Shown here piece after piece: positions 1-8,784 of a DNA stretch of 64,000 bases. A program made the translations under genes and the position numbers. The notes under the pieces were generated by a model. It ran no database searches and had not been told where the DNA came from. It saw nothing but the letters and a program-made list of their open reading frames with translations. The DNA comes from CAYQQJ01 sp964419935 (lineage in GTDB: Bacteria; Pseudomonadota; Gammaproteobacteria; Pseudomonadales; Cellvibrionaceae): NCBI GenBank assembly GCA_964419935.1, contig CAYQQJ010000006.1, forward strand, positions 88,929 to 152,928, in the 5' to 3' direction. Numbering within the stretch: the stretch's first letter is position 1; every line of letters begins with the position of its first letter.

Positions 1-488
1 TGGTCAGTGTCGCCAATGATTTTCAACGGTGCCTCGGGAATGCCGTGGTGATAGACCTGTTCATACACCTTGCCCTGACGACGAATGGTCAACTTCAAGG
101 ACTCGGATAATGCGTTAACCACCGAGACCCCAACCCCGTGCAAACCACCAGAAACCTTATAACTGTTGTCATCAAATTTCCCGCCGGCATGGAGAACCGT
201 CATGATGACTTCCGCCGCCGAGACGCCTTCCTCGTGGAGTTCCGTGGGAATACCCCGACCATTATCAGAGACAGAAACTGATTCATCGGGATGAATTACT
301 ATGCGTATCTCGGAGCAGTGTCCAGCCAGGGCTTCGTCAATTGAATTGTCGACCAGCTCAAACACCATGTGATGAAGCCCAGTACCATCATCGGTATCAC
401 CGATGTACATGCCGGGGCGCTTGCGAACCGCGTCCAGCCCCTTGAGAACCTTGATACTGGATGAGTTGTAATCTTGTGATTCTGCCAT
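1..488 (-). CDS. gyrB: DNA gyrase subunit B (N-terminal part, cut by window edge)
   Basis: GyrB is the ATPase subunit of DNA gyrase, which introduces negative supercoils. Only the first 162 codons are inside the window; the gene runs off the left edge. The translation begins MAESQDYNSSSIKVLKGLDA and shows the GHKL ATPase signature: RKRPGMYIGDT, the ELVDNSIDEA helix carrying the catalytic Glu and Mg-binding Asn, and the DNGRGIP and GGLHGVG motifs. The ATG is preceded by a weak GGAG. It lies 80 bp after recF in the classical dnaA-dnaN-recF-gyrB order. Identification is secure. Confidence 0.96.
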   Translation of the reverse strand, partial: MAESQDYNSSSIKVLKGLDAVRKRPGMYIGDTDDGTGLHHMVFELVDNSIDEALAGHCSEIRIVIHPDESVSVSDNGRGIPTELHEEGVSAAEVIMTVLHAGGKFDDNSYKVSGGLHGVGVSVVNALSESLKLTIRRQGKVYEQVYHHGIPEAPLKIIGDTD

Positions 489-568
489 CAAATGCTCCAA
501 ATCTATCCTGTGAGGGCGTGGCTGATTGCCAAGCCCGGTGGTGCGCGTACTGACTAAAGTGAATCGGC

Positions 569-1678
569 CTAGGCTATCGATTGCTCTTCAACTTCTCCGT
601 GTTCCACGTGAAACACTTTCGGATCCTTTGCGTCGATTTCAGGCCAAAGCTCACGCATTGGCGTAAACTCGACACTCGTTATATAGGCTTGGGAAGCGGT
701 GCCGTTGATCCACCGCCCTACCCGTCTGATGTTTGCTGCGTCCAATTCCGCCGGCATATCGTCGATCAGGAACATGCAGCCTTGTTCAAACTGGGATTGG
801 AACACACGGGCCTCCGCAACATACATAGCCGAAACCATGGCCTTCTGCTGCCCGCGGGAAAGAATCTCTCCAGCCGGAACACCGCTCGTTATCACCTTCA
901 AGTCGCTCTTGTGGGGACCCAGGCTGGTGTAACCGCGTTTCCGATCCCGCTGGAATGCATCCGCCAACTGCTGCTCGTAGGGCTCATCGGACTTCCAACC
1001 ATTGCTGTATGTCACAAGAGTGGAATCCCCAATGGTGAAGTCCAATTCACTGATCAAGCGCTTGAACTCAATCAGAAAAGGCTCGATACAAGCAAGTCTA
1101 TCGCTCTCAAGCGCTTGGGCCAGCCGGCTTATTTCAACATCCCAATGATGCACATCCGAATAGCTGATTTTATCATGTCGCAGCAAACTATTCCGTTGTT
1201 TTAGGCAGCGGTTGTAATCCCGCCAGTTATTTCTAAAGCTTGGTTTCACGTGAAACACCAACCAATCAAAAAACTGTCGCCGTTGCTGCGGGGCGCCAGT
1301 AAGCAGCCCGAAAGAGTCCGCATTGATAACAAGGACCGGTAGAAGCGAGGCCAGCTCAGTAGCGGAACGCACAGCAGCGCCGTCAACCTTGAATTGGCTT
1401 ACACCGCTTCGCTGGCGGGCAACTCCCACGGCAACTGCAGGTTTGGACTTGGTATCCACTAAACCAAAAACGGTAAATTCGTCGGCGTCCTGCTGTATCA
1501 ATCGACGGTACTTACGCGTACGAAACGAGCGCCCATGGGCCAGCACGCTGATGGCTTCCAGCAAGCTGGTTTTGCCGGAGCCATTCACGCCATAAATGAA
1601 GTTAAGGTAGGCACCAGGCCTGAGGGACACTGAGCTTAAGTTTCTGAACTGCGAGACCTTGAGCTCCTGTAAGGACAT
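569..1678 (-). CDS. recF: DNA replication/repair protein RecF
   Basis: RecF is an SMC-like ATPase that helps load RecA at gapped DNA together with RecO and RecR. The 369-residue length is normal for the family. Walker A is visible as GVNGSGKT at residues 30-37, the ABC signature as LSRGQQK, and Walker B as FLIDDMPAELD near the C-terminus. It is third in the dnaA-dnaN-recF-gyrB group, 19 bp after dnaN. Two ParB-binding parS sequences lie inside the coding region, one near the 3' end and one in the middle. Confidence 0.97.
   Translation of the reverse strand: MSLQELKVSQFRNLSSVSLRPGAYLNFIYGVNGSGKTSLLEAISVLAHGRSFRTRKYRRLIQQDADEFTVFGLVDTKSKPAVAVGVARQRSGVSQFKVDGAAVRSATELASLLPVLVINADSFGLLTGAPQQRRQFFDWLVFHVKPSFRNNWRDYNRCLKQRNSLLRHDKISYSDVHHWDVEISRLAQALESDRLACIEPFLIEFKRLISELDFTIGDSTLVTYSNGWKSDEPYEQQLADAFQRDRKRGYTSLGPHKSDLKVITSGVPAGEILSRGQQKAMVSAMYVAEARVFQSQFEQGCMFLIDDMPAELDAANIRRVGRWINGTASQAYITSVEFTPMRELWPEIDAKDPKVFHVEHGEVEEQSIA
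600..615. promoter_or_regulatory. parS: parS centromere site 1
   Basis: TGTTCCACGTGAAACA matches the broadly conserved ParB-binding palindrome TGTTNCACGTGAAACA at every defined position. It lies within the recF coding sequence, about 3.6 kb from dnaA. parA and parB are encoded at 14315-16066, so the cognate binding protein is present. Confidence 0.88.
1242..1257. promoter_or_regulatory. parS: parS centromere site 2
   Basis: GGTTTCACGTGAAACA contains a perfect 14-bp palindrome (GTTTCACGTGAAAC) and differs from the full 16-bp consensus only in its first base. It lies inside recF. Confidence 0.85.
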
Positions 1679-1697
1679 TAGAAAAAGTCGCCAGATA

Positions 1698-2801
1698 CTA
1701 CAGACGCATAGGCATCACGACGTAAGCGCTATCATCGGTTTCCGGCTCCTGCAGCAGTGCACTGCTGTTGGAGTCGGACAAGGTAATCTTAATCTCATTA
1801 CTATCAAGCACGTTGGCAACGTCCTGTAGGTAACTCACATTGAATCCGACTTCCAGAGTATCGCCGGAGTAGTCAATGGCCACTTCTTCTTCCGCCTCTT
1901 CCTGCTCGGGATTATTGGCCACGATAGTTAACAAGCCGGTATCCAGAAGAAAGCGCACTCCACGGTACTTTTCGTTCGATAAAATCGCGGTCCGAGCAAA
2001 GGCCTGTCGCAACAAATCGCGGTTACCCAAAACAACCTTGTCGCCACCGCGAGGCAGTACCCGCTCATAATCAGGGAATTTGCCGTCCACCAACTTGGAA
2101 GTAAAGGTGAAGCCGGCGGTCAGGGCACGGATATGATTGGCACCCAGCACAATCTCCACCGGATCGTCGGATTCGCTCAAAAGTCGCGAAAGCTCGATCA
2201 CACCCTTACGCGGCAATATCGCCTGACGCGGCTCGGCCACATCAACGGCCACGGGCCTGGTACACATTGCAAGGCGGTGGCCATCGGTTGCCACCACTCT
2301 TAGTGCATTGGAGCGTACTTCCCACAACATGCCGTTGAGGTAATAACGAACATCCTGCTGCGCCATGGCGAAGCTGGTGCGCTCAATCAGTCGCTTAACC
2401 TCACGCTGTTCACAACTAAAACTGAGCTCGTTGGTGCCCGGCTCTACCGCGGGAAATTCGCTGGAAGGCAAGCTCGAAAGCGTAAACCGGCTGCGACCGC
2501 TCTTCACAGTCACCTTTTGATTGTCTAGTACAAAGTCAATTGTGGAGCCATCGGGCAGGGATTTGCAGATATCCAGCAACTTTTTGGCGGGAACTGTAAT
2601 CTCCCCATCGACACCTGGAGCTTCCAGCGGTACGCGACCGATCAACTCGACCTCCAGGTCCGTCCCAGTCAGCGACAGCTGATCCCCTTCCAACACAACC
2701 AGGACGTTGGCAAGTACCGGTAGCGTCTGTCGACGCTCAACAACACCCGCCACTAATTGCAGGGGTTTCAATAATGCTTCACGTGAAACAGTAAATTTCA
2801 T
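1698..2801 (-). CDS. dnaN: DNA polymerase III beta subunit (sliding clamp)
   Basis: This is the ring-shaped processivity clamp of DNA polymerase III. Its 367 residues, the typical start MKFTVSREALLKPLQ and the C-terminal end AYVVMPMRL are diagnostic, and three clamp repeats fit the length. It lies 38 bp after dnaA and 19 bp before recF, consistent with one transcript. A parS-type sequence overlaps codons near the start, so the DNA there carries both protein-coding and chromosome-segregation information. Confidence 0.97.
   Translation of the reverse strand: MKFTVSREALLKPLQLVAGVVERRQTLPVLANVLVVLEGDQLSLTGTDLEVELIGRVPLEAPGVDGEITVPAKKLLDICKSLPDGSTIDFVLDNQKVTVKSGRSRFTLSSLPSSEFPAVEPGTNELSFSCEQREVKRLIERTSFAMAQQDVRYYLNGMLWEVRSNALRVVATDGHRLAMCTRPVAVDVAEPRQAILPRKGVIELSRLLSESDDPVEIVLGANHIRALTAGFTFTSKLVDGKFPDYERVLPRGGDKVVLGNRDLLRQAFARTAILSNEKYRGVRFLLDTGLLTIVANNPEQEEAEEEVAIDYSGDTLEVGFNVSYLQDVANVLDSNEIKITLSDSNSSALLQEPETDDSAYVVMPMRL
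2775..2790. promoter_or_regulatory. parS: parS centromere site 3
   Basis: TGCTTCACGTGAAACA has one mismatch to the ParB consensus (C for T at position 3). It lies in the first codons of dnaN, 1.5 kb from site 2. Confidence 0.8.
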
Positions 2802-2839
2802 TGCAGCTTCTCTTCTTATAGGGTGTTGAGGAGGGTTCG

Positions 2840-4255
2840 TCAGGTCGTCAAGGTTCGCAGCAGATTCTTGACGTCTTCAGCGATATCAGCATTGGATTCT
2901 AACAATTCTTTGATCTTACGGCACGCGTGAAGCACGGTTGTATGGTCTCTACCCCCAAATACTTCACCAATCTCCGGCAGGCTGTGGTTGGTCAGATCCT
3001 TGGCAAGATACATGGCCACCTGACGCGGACGAGCGACGGAGCGGCTGCGACGTTTCGAGTGAAGATCCGAGACCTTGATCTTGTAATACTCCGCTACCAC
3101 GCGCTGAATGTTATCGATGCTTACCAAACGGTCCTGTAGCGCCAATAGATCTTTCAGCGCCTCCCGCACCAGGTCGATAGTGATTTCACGTCCAGTAAAC
3201 TGGGCGTTGGCAATAATGCGCTTCAACGCGCCCTCGAGGTCGCGCACATTGGAGCGAATACGCTGTCCGATAAAAAACGCCGCGTCGTGAGGCAAATACA
3301 CCGACGACTGCTCGGCCTTTTTCATCAGAATTGCCACCCGAGTTTCCAGTTCCGGCGGCTCCACCGAGACTGTCAAACCCCAGCCAAACCGGGATTTCAG
3401 TCGCTCTTCCAAACCATTGATTTCTTTCGGGTAGCGATCACACGTGAGAATGATCTGCTGACCACCTTCGAGCAATGCATTGAATGTATGGAAAAATTCT
3501 TCCTGAGAACGCTCTTTGCCGGCGAAAAACTGAATGTCATCGATCAACAACGCATCCACCGAACGGTAAAAGCGCTTGAAGTCATTAATGGCGTTGAGCT
3601 GCAAGGCCTTCACCATATCCGCAACAAAGCGCTCGGAATGGAGATAAACAACTTTTGCATCAGGCTTGCGCTCGAGCAACGCGTTGCCCACCGCATGCAT
3701 TAAATGGGTTTTACCCAAACCTACCCCGCCATAGATAAACAAGGGGTTGTAGGAGCCGCCGGGATTTTCCGCAATCTGTGTGGCCGCCGCCAGGCCCAGC
3801 TGGTTCGACTTGCCCTGCACGAAATTCTTGAAGGTGAAATTGCTGTTAAGAAAACTACGGTGCTGTACGACGGGATTGATGGGCTCGGCCACAGTCACCG
3901 TCGGCTCGCGCTCGTCAGGCACATCCGGCTGCACACTGTTGCTGAAATGATCCACCTGATGCAGCACCGCTGGCTGTACCTGCGGAGTGCTTTGAAAACT
4001 AGTGGACCGTCGTGCGGCTACTGCTATCTCCACCCGATGATCACAGTCCTCGCTTTCCACCAAATCCTGAATTCGGTTAAGAAACTTATCGTTCACCCAG
4101 TCCAACACGAAACGGTTGGGCGCCAGCAACCGCAACGCACCACTGGAACTTTCATCAACCTTCAGCGGGAGTATCCATGTATTGAATTGTTGCGCTGGTA
4201 ACTCATTCTGCAAATGAGCGACACACCGCGACCAAATAGTTGCAGGCAAGTCCAT
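2840..4255 (-). CDS. dnaA: Chromosomal replication initiator protein DnaA
   Basis: DnaA is the AAA+ ATPase that binds DnaA boxes and melts the origin. It has 471 residues. Domain I spans roughly residues 1-80, with the tryptophan-containing start MDLPATIWSRC. A variable linker follows to about 135. Domain III carries Walker A GGVGLGKT at 176-183 and the Walker B segment LLIDDIQF. Domain IV carries the DNA-binding signature GGRDHTTVLHACRKI. It is first in the dnaA-dnaN-recF-gyrB group, and its upstream DNA is the presumed oriC. Confidence 0.98.
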   Translation of the reverse strand: MDLPATIWSRCVAHLQNELPAQQFNTWILPLKVDESSSGALRLLAPNRFVLDWVNDKFLNRIQDLVESEDCDHRVEIAVAARRSTSFQSTPQVQPAVLHQVDHFSNSVQPDVPDEREPTVTVAEPINPVVQHRSFLNSNFTFKNFVQGKSNQLGLAAATQIAENPGGSYNPLFIYGGVGLGKTHLMHAVGNALLERKPDAKVVYLHSERFVADMVKALQLNAINDFKRFYRSVDALLIDDIQFFAGKERSQEEFFHTFNALLEGGQQIILTCDRYPKEINGLEERLKSRFGWGLTVSVEPPELETRVAILMKKAEQSSVYLPHDAAFFIGQRIRSNVRDLEGALKRIIANAQFTGREITIDLVREALKDLLALQDRLVSIDNIQRVVAEYYKIKVSDLHSKRRSRSVARPRQVAMYLAKDLTNHSLPEIGEVFGGRDHTTVLHACRKIKELLESNADIAEDVKNLLRTLTT

Positions 4256-4690
4256 TAGCTCCCTAGAGGTTATCGGCTAATAAAAGAATGAAAACATAAT
4301 CGCGCGCAACAACTTATTTTTAACAAAAACCGATTAATGATTTACGCGCCAAACTCTATAATAAGAACTTGATTCTACTGACTTGACTCCGATTTATCCA
4401 CACCAAAATTAAGAATTAATTCCCATCAAACCCCTTTACAAACCAGCAAAAACGGCTTAGCCGGAAACTTACTCAATAAGTTATAAACAGAGACCTTCTT
4501 CCGAGCAGATATTTGACCGTCAGCCGAGATTGTGGATATATCTATGGATAACTCATGTATAAACTGTCACTAACCCGTGGGTACGCTCGCGCATCCACTA
4601 TAACCACCAGGAAGCGCTTGTGGGTCACACACTCCAACCTGAACTTGTGGAAACAGCAACTTCGGACTAACACGCCATCTGTACACAACC
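4256..4690. other. oriC: Putative chromosomal origin (oriC) between dnaA and rpmH
   Basis: This non-coding stretch is AT-rich next to dnaA (about 4260-4380), a candidate unwinding element. It carries a perfect DnaA box, TTATCCACA, at 4394-4402, and one-mismatch boxes at 4481-4489 (TTATAAACA), 4531-4539 (reverse, ATATCCACA) and 4543-4551 (reverse, TTATCCATA). The position between dnaA and rpmH is that of Pseudomonas-type origins. A GC-skew change across the region was not computed but would be decisive. Confidence 0.75.
4394..4402 (+). promoter_or_regulatory. Perfect DnaA box
   Basis: TTATCCACA is identical to the high-affinity DnaA-binding consensus and lies in the dnaA-rpmH intergenic region. 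Confidence 0.8.
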
Positions 4691-4691
4691 G

Positions 4692-4718
4692 TTGCTTTAC
4701 GTCAGCACTTTCTATAGA
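4692..4718 (+). promoter_or_regulatory. Putative promoter of rpmH operon
   Basis: A TTGCTT and TATAGA pair separated by 15 bp lies about 105 bp before the rpmH start. The spacing is short for sigma-70, so this is a candidate only. Confidence 0.35.
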
Positions 4719-4822
4719 ATTCCGCGTCCTTTTACAGCAGTTTTTGCCAGGCTCTTACAGCTCATGTTTAAGAGGTTGGCTTGAAGGTTCCGCTCTTCCA
4801 GCTTTATTACAGGTAACACGTC

Positions 4823-4957
4823 ATGAAAAGAACATTCCAACCGAGCGTGATCAAGCGCAAGCGTACTCACGGCTTCCGCGCACGTATGGCGACTAAGAAT
4901 GGCCGTCAGGTTCTGGCTCGTCGTCGTGCCAAAGGCCGCAAGCAGCTTGCTGCATAA
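4823..4957 (+). CDS. rpmH: 50S ribosomal protein L34
   Basis: L34 is a 44-residue, very basic protein of the large ribosomal subunit. The translation begins MKRTFQPSVIKRKRTHGFRA and ends RRRAKGRKQLAA, matching the family almost residue for residue. The start was chosen at ATG 4823 because it yields exactly the family N-terminus. It is followed after 65 bp by rnpA, the standard rpmH-rnpA pair. Confidence 0.97.
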   Translation: MKRTFQPSVIKRKRTHGFRARMATKNGRQVLARRRAKGRKQLAA

Positions 4958-5022
4958 AAAACGCTAAGCCTGGCGACCTTTATTGTTGCCAGGTCGCAGT
5001 TCAAACCTAAAGGATCGCTGGA

Positions 5023-5412
5023 GTGACGAGCTTTGCATTTGGCAAAAACCGCCGTCTATTGAACTCCAGCGATTTTTCGGCTGTCTTCAATGACGCACCC
5101 TTTCGCGCATCCCACCCCAGCTTTCTGATTCTCGCAAGACCCAGTAACACCGGCGAACCTCGTCTCGGTTTGATCGTGGCAAAAAAGCACGTTCGCCATG
5201 CCGTGGGGCGCAACCAAATCAAGCGAATCAGCCGCGAAACCTTCCGCCTCCAACAGCAGAAACTACCGGCGATAGATGCTATAGTGCTGGCCCGACGAGG
5301 CGCCGACAGCCTGTCCAAAAGCGACCTCCAGCAGATACTCAACGGTTTATGGAAACGCGTAGCCAAAAAAGCCAGCAGTTCGAAGCCGCCTCAATTCCGG
5401 CCTGGTTCCTGA
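5023..5412 (+). CDS. rnpA: Ribonuclease P protein component
   Basis: RnpA is the protein cofactor of RNase P, which matures tRNA 5' ends. It has 129 residues with a GTG start preceded by AAAGGAT. Visible family features are the N-terminal FGKNRRLLNSSDFSAVF and the RNR-type motif GRNQIKRISRETFR, the basic helix that binds the RNA subunit. Its 3' end overlaps yidD by 64 nt in another frame, a common arrangement for this gene pair. Confidence 0.95.
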   Translation: MTSFAFGKNRRLLNSSDFSAVFNDAPFRASHPSFLILARPSNTGEPRLGLIVAKKHVRHAVGRNQIKRISRETFRLQQQKLPAIDAIVLARRGADSLSKSDLQQILNGLWKRVAKKASSSKPPQFRPGS

Positions 5413-5639
5413 TTGCGCCAATTCGGACTTACCGTTATCTGTTGAGCCCGTGGCTTGGTCACCACTGTCGGTTTGAACCTACCTGTTCTGAATATGCCGA
5501 GCAGGCTCTGCGACGCTTCGGTGTCGCGCGCGGTAGTTATCTGATGGTCCGCCGACTCTCAAAGTGTCACCCATGGCACCACGGCGGGCTGGACCCGGTT
5601 CCCGAAACTTCAACCAAACAGCAAATGGTTAATAAATGA
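5349..5639 (+). CDS. yidD: Membrane protein insertion efficiency factor YidD
   Basis: YidD is a small inner-surface membrane protein that assists YidC-dependent insertion. It has 96 residues. The core RYLLSPWLGHHCRFEPTCSEYA with its conserved cysteines and the later CHPWHHGGLDPVP are diagnostic. The start lies inside rnpA, and the stop overlaps the yidC start by 4 nt (ATGA), suggesting translational coupling. The N-terminal extension before SIPAWFLIAP could be shorter in the real protein. Confidence 0.92.
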   Translation: METRSQKSQQFEAASIPAWFLIAPIRTYRYLLSPWLGHHCRFEPTCSEYAEQALRRFGVARGSYLMVRRLSKCHPWHHGGLDPVPETSTKQQMVNK

Positions 5640-7348
5640 AGATAGATTGGCTTAGGACCTCCCTTATTGGTGGCATGCTTGTCGTGGCATTTCTTTTGGT
5701 TATCCGCTGGAACGAATTCCAGGAACGCCAGTTTGCCGATCGCCCGGTAAATGAACAGACCCTGTCATCGACTGCTCCAGCAACCACGGACACTCCTCCG
5801 CTTGAAGACACTTCAAACCCAGGGGAAGATCTCGGTGACATACCCCAGGCACCAACGGCACCAGCAGTAGCGAGTCCTGCCCCTGCGCCGGCGACCAGTG
5901 CGCAACTGGTGTCCGTTAAGACCGATGTTCTGGAGGTTCTGATCGACACTCATGGTGGCGATTTCGTTAAAGTCGCGCTTCCCGAACATTTCAATGAACT
6001 CGACACACCCGACGAGCCTTTTGTGCTGCTCAACCGCACGCAGTCCCAGCTCTACGTGGCCCAGAGTGGTTTGATTGGTCCCAATGGCACCGACTCGGGA
6101 ACCCAGCGTCCGACCTTCAGTGTAGAAAACACCCGTTACACATTGAGTGAAGGTGAAGATCAATTGCACATCGACCTCCACCTGACACAGGACCAGGTCG
6201 ATATCACCAAACGCTTTATATTCGAGCGCGGCAGCAACCTTATAAAAATTCAGTACCTCATCAATAACCAGAGTGACAGTGTCTGGGCCGCCAATATATT
6301 CGGGCAGATCAAAAGGGACGATCACGAACCGCCCACCAACGCCGGCATTGGCATGCAGCCTTACGTGGGTGCCGCCATCACCACGCCCGAAAGCAACTAT
6401 CACAAAATCGATTTCGATGAACTGAAGGAAGACGGTGCTTTCAAAGTCACCAAAGAAGGCGGCTGGGTAGCCATGGTGCAGCATTATTTCATCAGCGCCT
6501 GGGTACCGGACCAGACCGCCACCAACCACTTCAATCTGCGCAAATCAACAGGCAAGGATGTCTACCTGTTGGGTTACACTGGCGAGCGTGTTGAAATCCC
6601 ACCGCATAGCTCGGGGGAAATCGTCAGTTCCTTCTACGCCGGTCCGAAGCACATCAAGGTTCTGGAAGACATTTCGCCGTACCTCGATTTAACCGTAGAT
6701 TACAGCTGGCTCTGGTGGATTGCCAAGCCACTGTTCTATACGCTCGATTTTATTCACGGCATCGTCGGCAACTGGGGTGTCTCAATCATTCTGCTGACCA
6801 TGTTGATCAAGCTCGTGTTTTTCTACCCTTCCGCCATGAGCTACAAATCCATGGCGAAGATGCGTCTTGTGCAACCGCTGATGGCCGACATCAAAGAGCG
6901 CTATGGCGATGACCGGCAGCGCATGTCCGCAGAAGTGATGAAGCTTTACAAAAAAGAAAAGGTCAACCCGCTGGGTGGCTGCCTACCGGTACTTCTGCAA
7001 ATGCCGGTGTTTATCTCGCTTTATTGGGTGATTATGGAGAGCGTCGAGCTGCGCCACGCTCCGTTTGTTTTCTGGATCACCGATCTGTCCGTTAAAGATC
7101 CGTTGTTTGTATTGCCGCTGATCATGGGTATTACCATGTTCGTGCAGCAAAAGCTCAACCCCAAGCCGGCAGATCCGACCCAGGCGAAAGTGATGCAAAT
7201 GATGCCGATCTTTTTCACCTTCCTTTTTATGGTATTTCCCGCGGGGCTGGTACTCTACTGGGTCGTCAACAACACGCTGTCAATAACCCAGCAGTACTTC
7301 ATTACGCGACAAATCGAAAACGACGCCAAAAACAAGAGCAAGGCCTGA
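5636..7348 (+). CDS. yidC: Membrane protein insertase YidC
   Basis: YidC inserts and folds inner-membrane proteins, alone or with SecYEG. It has 570 residues. An N-terminal membrane anchor is followed by a Thr/Pro/Ala-rich linker and the large periplasmic beta-domain (about residues 95-330). The conserved five-helix core follows, including GNWGVSIILLTMLIKLVFF, a hydrophilic groove segment and LNPLGGCLPVLLQMPVFISLYW-like residues. The length is typical of Gram-negative YidC. It is coupled to yidD upstream and followed by mnmE. Confidence 0.97.
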   Translation: MKIDWLRTSLIGGMLVVAFLLVIRWNEFQERQFADRPVNEQTLSSTAPATTDTPPLEDTSNPGEDLGDIPQAPTAPAVASPAPAPATSAQLVSVKTDVLEVLIDTHGGDFVKVALPEHFNELDTPDEPFVLLNRTQSQLYVAQSGLIGPNGTDSGTQRPTFSVENTRYTLSEGEDQLHIDLHLTQDQVDITKRFIFERGSNLIKIQYLINNQSDSVWAANIFGQIKRDDHEPPTNAGIGMQPYVGAAITTPESNYHKIDFDELKEDGAFKVTKEGGWVAMVQHYFISAWVPDQTATNHFNLRKSTGKDVYLLGYTGERVEIPPHSSGEIVSSFYAGPKHIKVLEDISPYLDLTVDYSWLWWIAKPLFYTLDFIHGIVGNWGVSIILLTMLIKLVFFYPSAMSYKSMAKMRLVQPLMADIKERYGDDRQRMSAEVMKLYKKEKVNPLGGCLPVLLQMPVFISLYWVIMESVELRHAPFVFWITDLSVKDPLFVLPLIMGITMFVQQKLNPKPADPTQAKVMQMMPIFFTFLFMVFPAGLVLYWVVNNTLSITQQYFITRQIENDAKNKSKA

Positions 7349-7386
7349 TCTTCGGGCCGATCGCTGCCTGACCTGGAGATCCTGGA

Positions 7387-8751
7387 GTGACCGACACCAT
7401 CGCCGCCATAGCCACTGCGCCCGGTCGCGGTGGTGTCGGAATTATCCGCGTCTCCGGCAAACTTTCCGCGACTATTGCCGAAAAAATTCTAGGTTTTTGT
7501 CCCCAACCACGGCACGCCCACTACGCCGACTTCAAAACCGCTGACGGTCAGTCACTGGATCAGGGGTTGGCTCTATTTTTCCCCAACCCTCACTCATTTA
7601 CCGGCGAAGATGTACTCGAATTACAGGGCCATGGCGGGCCGGTAATCCTCGACCTGTTGCTGACTGAAATAACCAGGCTCGGAGCCCGGCTCGCACGACC
7701 CGGCGAATTTTCCGAGCGGGCGTTCCTTAACGACAAACTGGATTTGGCACAGGCGGAAGCCATTGCCGATCTTATTGATGCCAGCTCCACCCAGGCTGCC
7801 CGACAAGCGCTGAACACCCTGCAGGGTGAATTTTCCCGACGCGTCAATTCCCTGGTCGAACAACTCATTCACCTGCGAATATTCGTCGAAGCCGCTATCG
7901 ATTTTCCCGAGGAAGAAGTCGACTTTCTCTCTGATGGGAAAATCGAAGCACAATTAAATCAGCTGTGCGATGCAGTGGATCACCTACTCGCAAATGCACA
8001 ACAGGGCGCCCTGTTGCAGGAAGGAATGAAAATCGTCATTGCCGGCCGCCCCAATGCCGGAAAGTCCAGCTTGCTCAATGCACTCGCACAGAAAGATATT
8101 GCTATCGTCACCGACATTGCGGGCACTACCCGGGATGTTCTGCGTGAACATATTCATATTGATGGCATTCCGTTGCATATTATTGACACTGCCGGGTTGC
8201 GTCATTCCGGCGATATGGACGTAGATAAAGTGGAGCAGATTGGCATCGACCGCGCATGGCGAGAAATCGAAAATGCAGACAGCATTTTACTGGTTATCGA
8301 CAGTACCGATGAGCAACAACGTGCCGCGGAAAATCACTGGCCCGAGTTTTTCAATAACTCTCTGCTCACTGAAAAACTGACGGTGGTTTACAACAAAATA
8401 GATCAGTCCAAAATCACTGTCGATGAAACACAACAGTCACCAGCTCGCCTTGGTATCTCGGCAAAGACCGGCACAGGGCTGGAAAAACTCACCACACATC
8501 TCAAAGACATTGTCGGCTTCAAGGGCACCACGGAAGGCGGCTTCAGCGCCCGCCGCCGTCACATTGATGCTATTCGCAAGGCGCAGAACTGTTTGCGGTC
8601 AGGGCGCACTCAACTGCTGGATTATGCTGCCGGTGAACTGCTCGCTGAAGATTTGCGGCAAGCCCAGGAAGCACTGAGTGAAATTACCGGAAGTTTTACC
8701 TCAGATGATCTTTTAGGACGCATATTCGGCAGCTTTTGTATTGGAAAATAG
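7387..8751 (+). CDS. mnmE: tRNA uridine-5-carboxymethylaminomethyl modification GTPase MnmE
   Basis: MnmE works with MnmG to modify wobble uridines at C5. It has 454 residues and a GTG start. The N-terminal folate-binding domain begins TDTIAAIATAPGRGGVGIIR. The G domain shows GRPNAGKS at 220-227 and later the DTAGLR and NKID motifs. The C-terminus IFGSFCIGK carries the invariant FCIGK tail with the catalytic-loop cysteine. Its partner mnmG is nearby at 11635. Confidence 0.97.
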   Translation: MTDTIAAIATAPGRGGVGIIRVSGKLSATIAEKILGFCPQPRHAHYADFKTADGQSLDQGLALFFPNPHSFTGEDVLELQGHGGPVILDLLLTEITRLGARLARPGEFSERAFLNDKLDLAQAEAIADLIDASSTQAARQALNTLQGEFSRRVNSLVEQLIHLRIFVEAAIDFPEEEVDFLSDGKIEAQLNQLCDAVDHLLANAQQGALLQEGMKIVIAGRPNAGKSSLLNALAQKDIAIVTDIAGTTRDVLREHIHIDGIPLHIIDTAGLRHSGDMDVDKVEQIGIDRAWREIENADSILLVIDSTDEQQRAAENHWPEFFNNSLLTEKLTVVYNKIDQSKITVDETQQSPARLGISAKTGTGLEKLTTHLKDIVGFKGTTEGGFSARRRHIDAIRKAQNCLRSGRTQLLDYAAGELLAEDLRQAQEALSEITGSFTSDDLLGRIFGSFCIGK

Positions 8752-8784
8752 CGTTTCACAATCGAATTTCCAGGGCTGCCAAAC

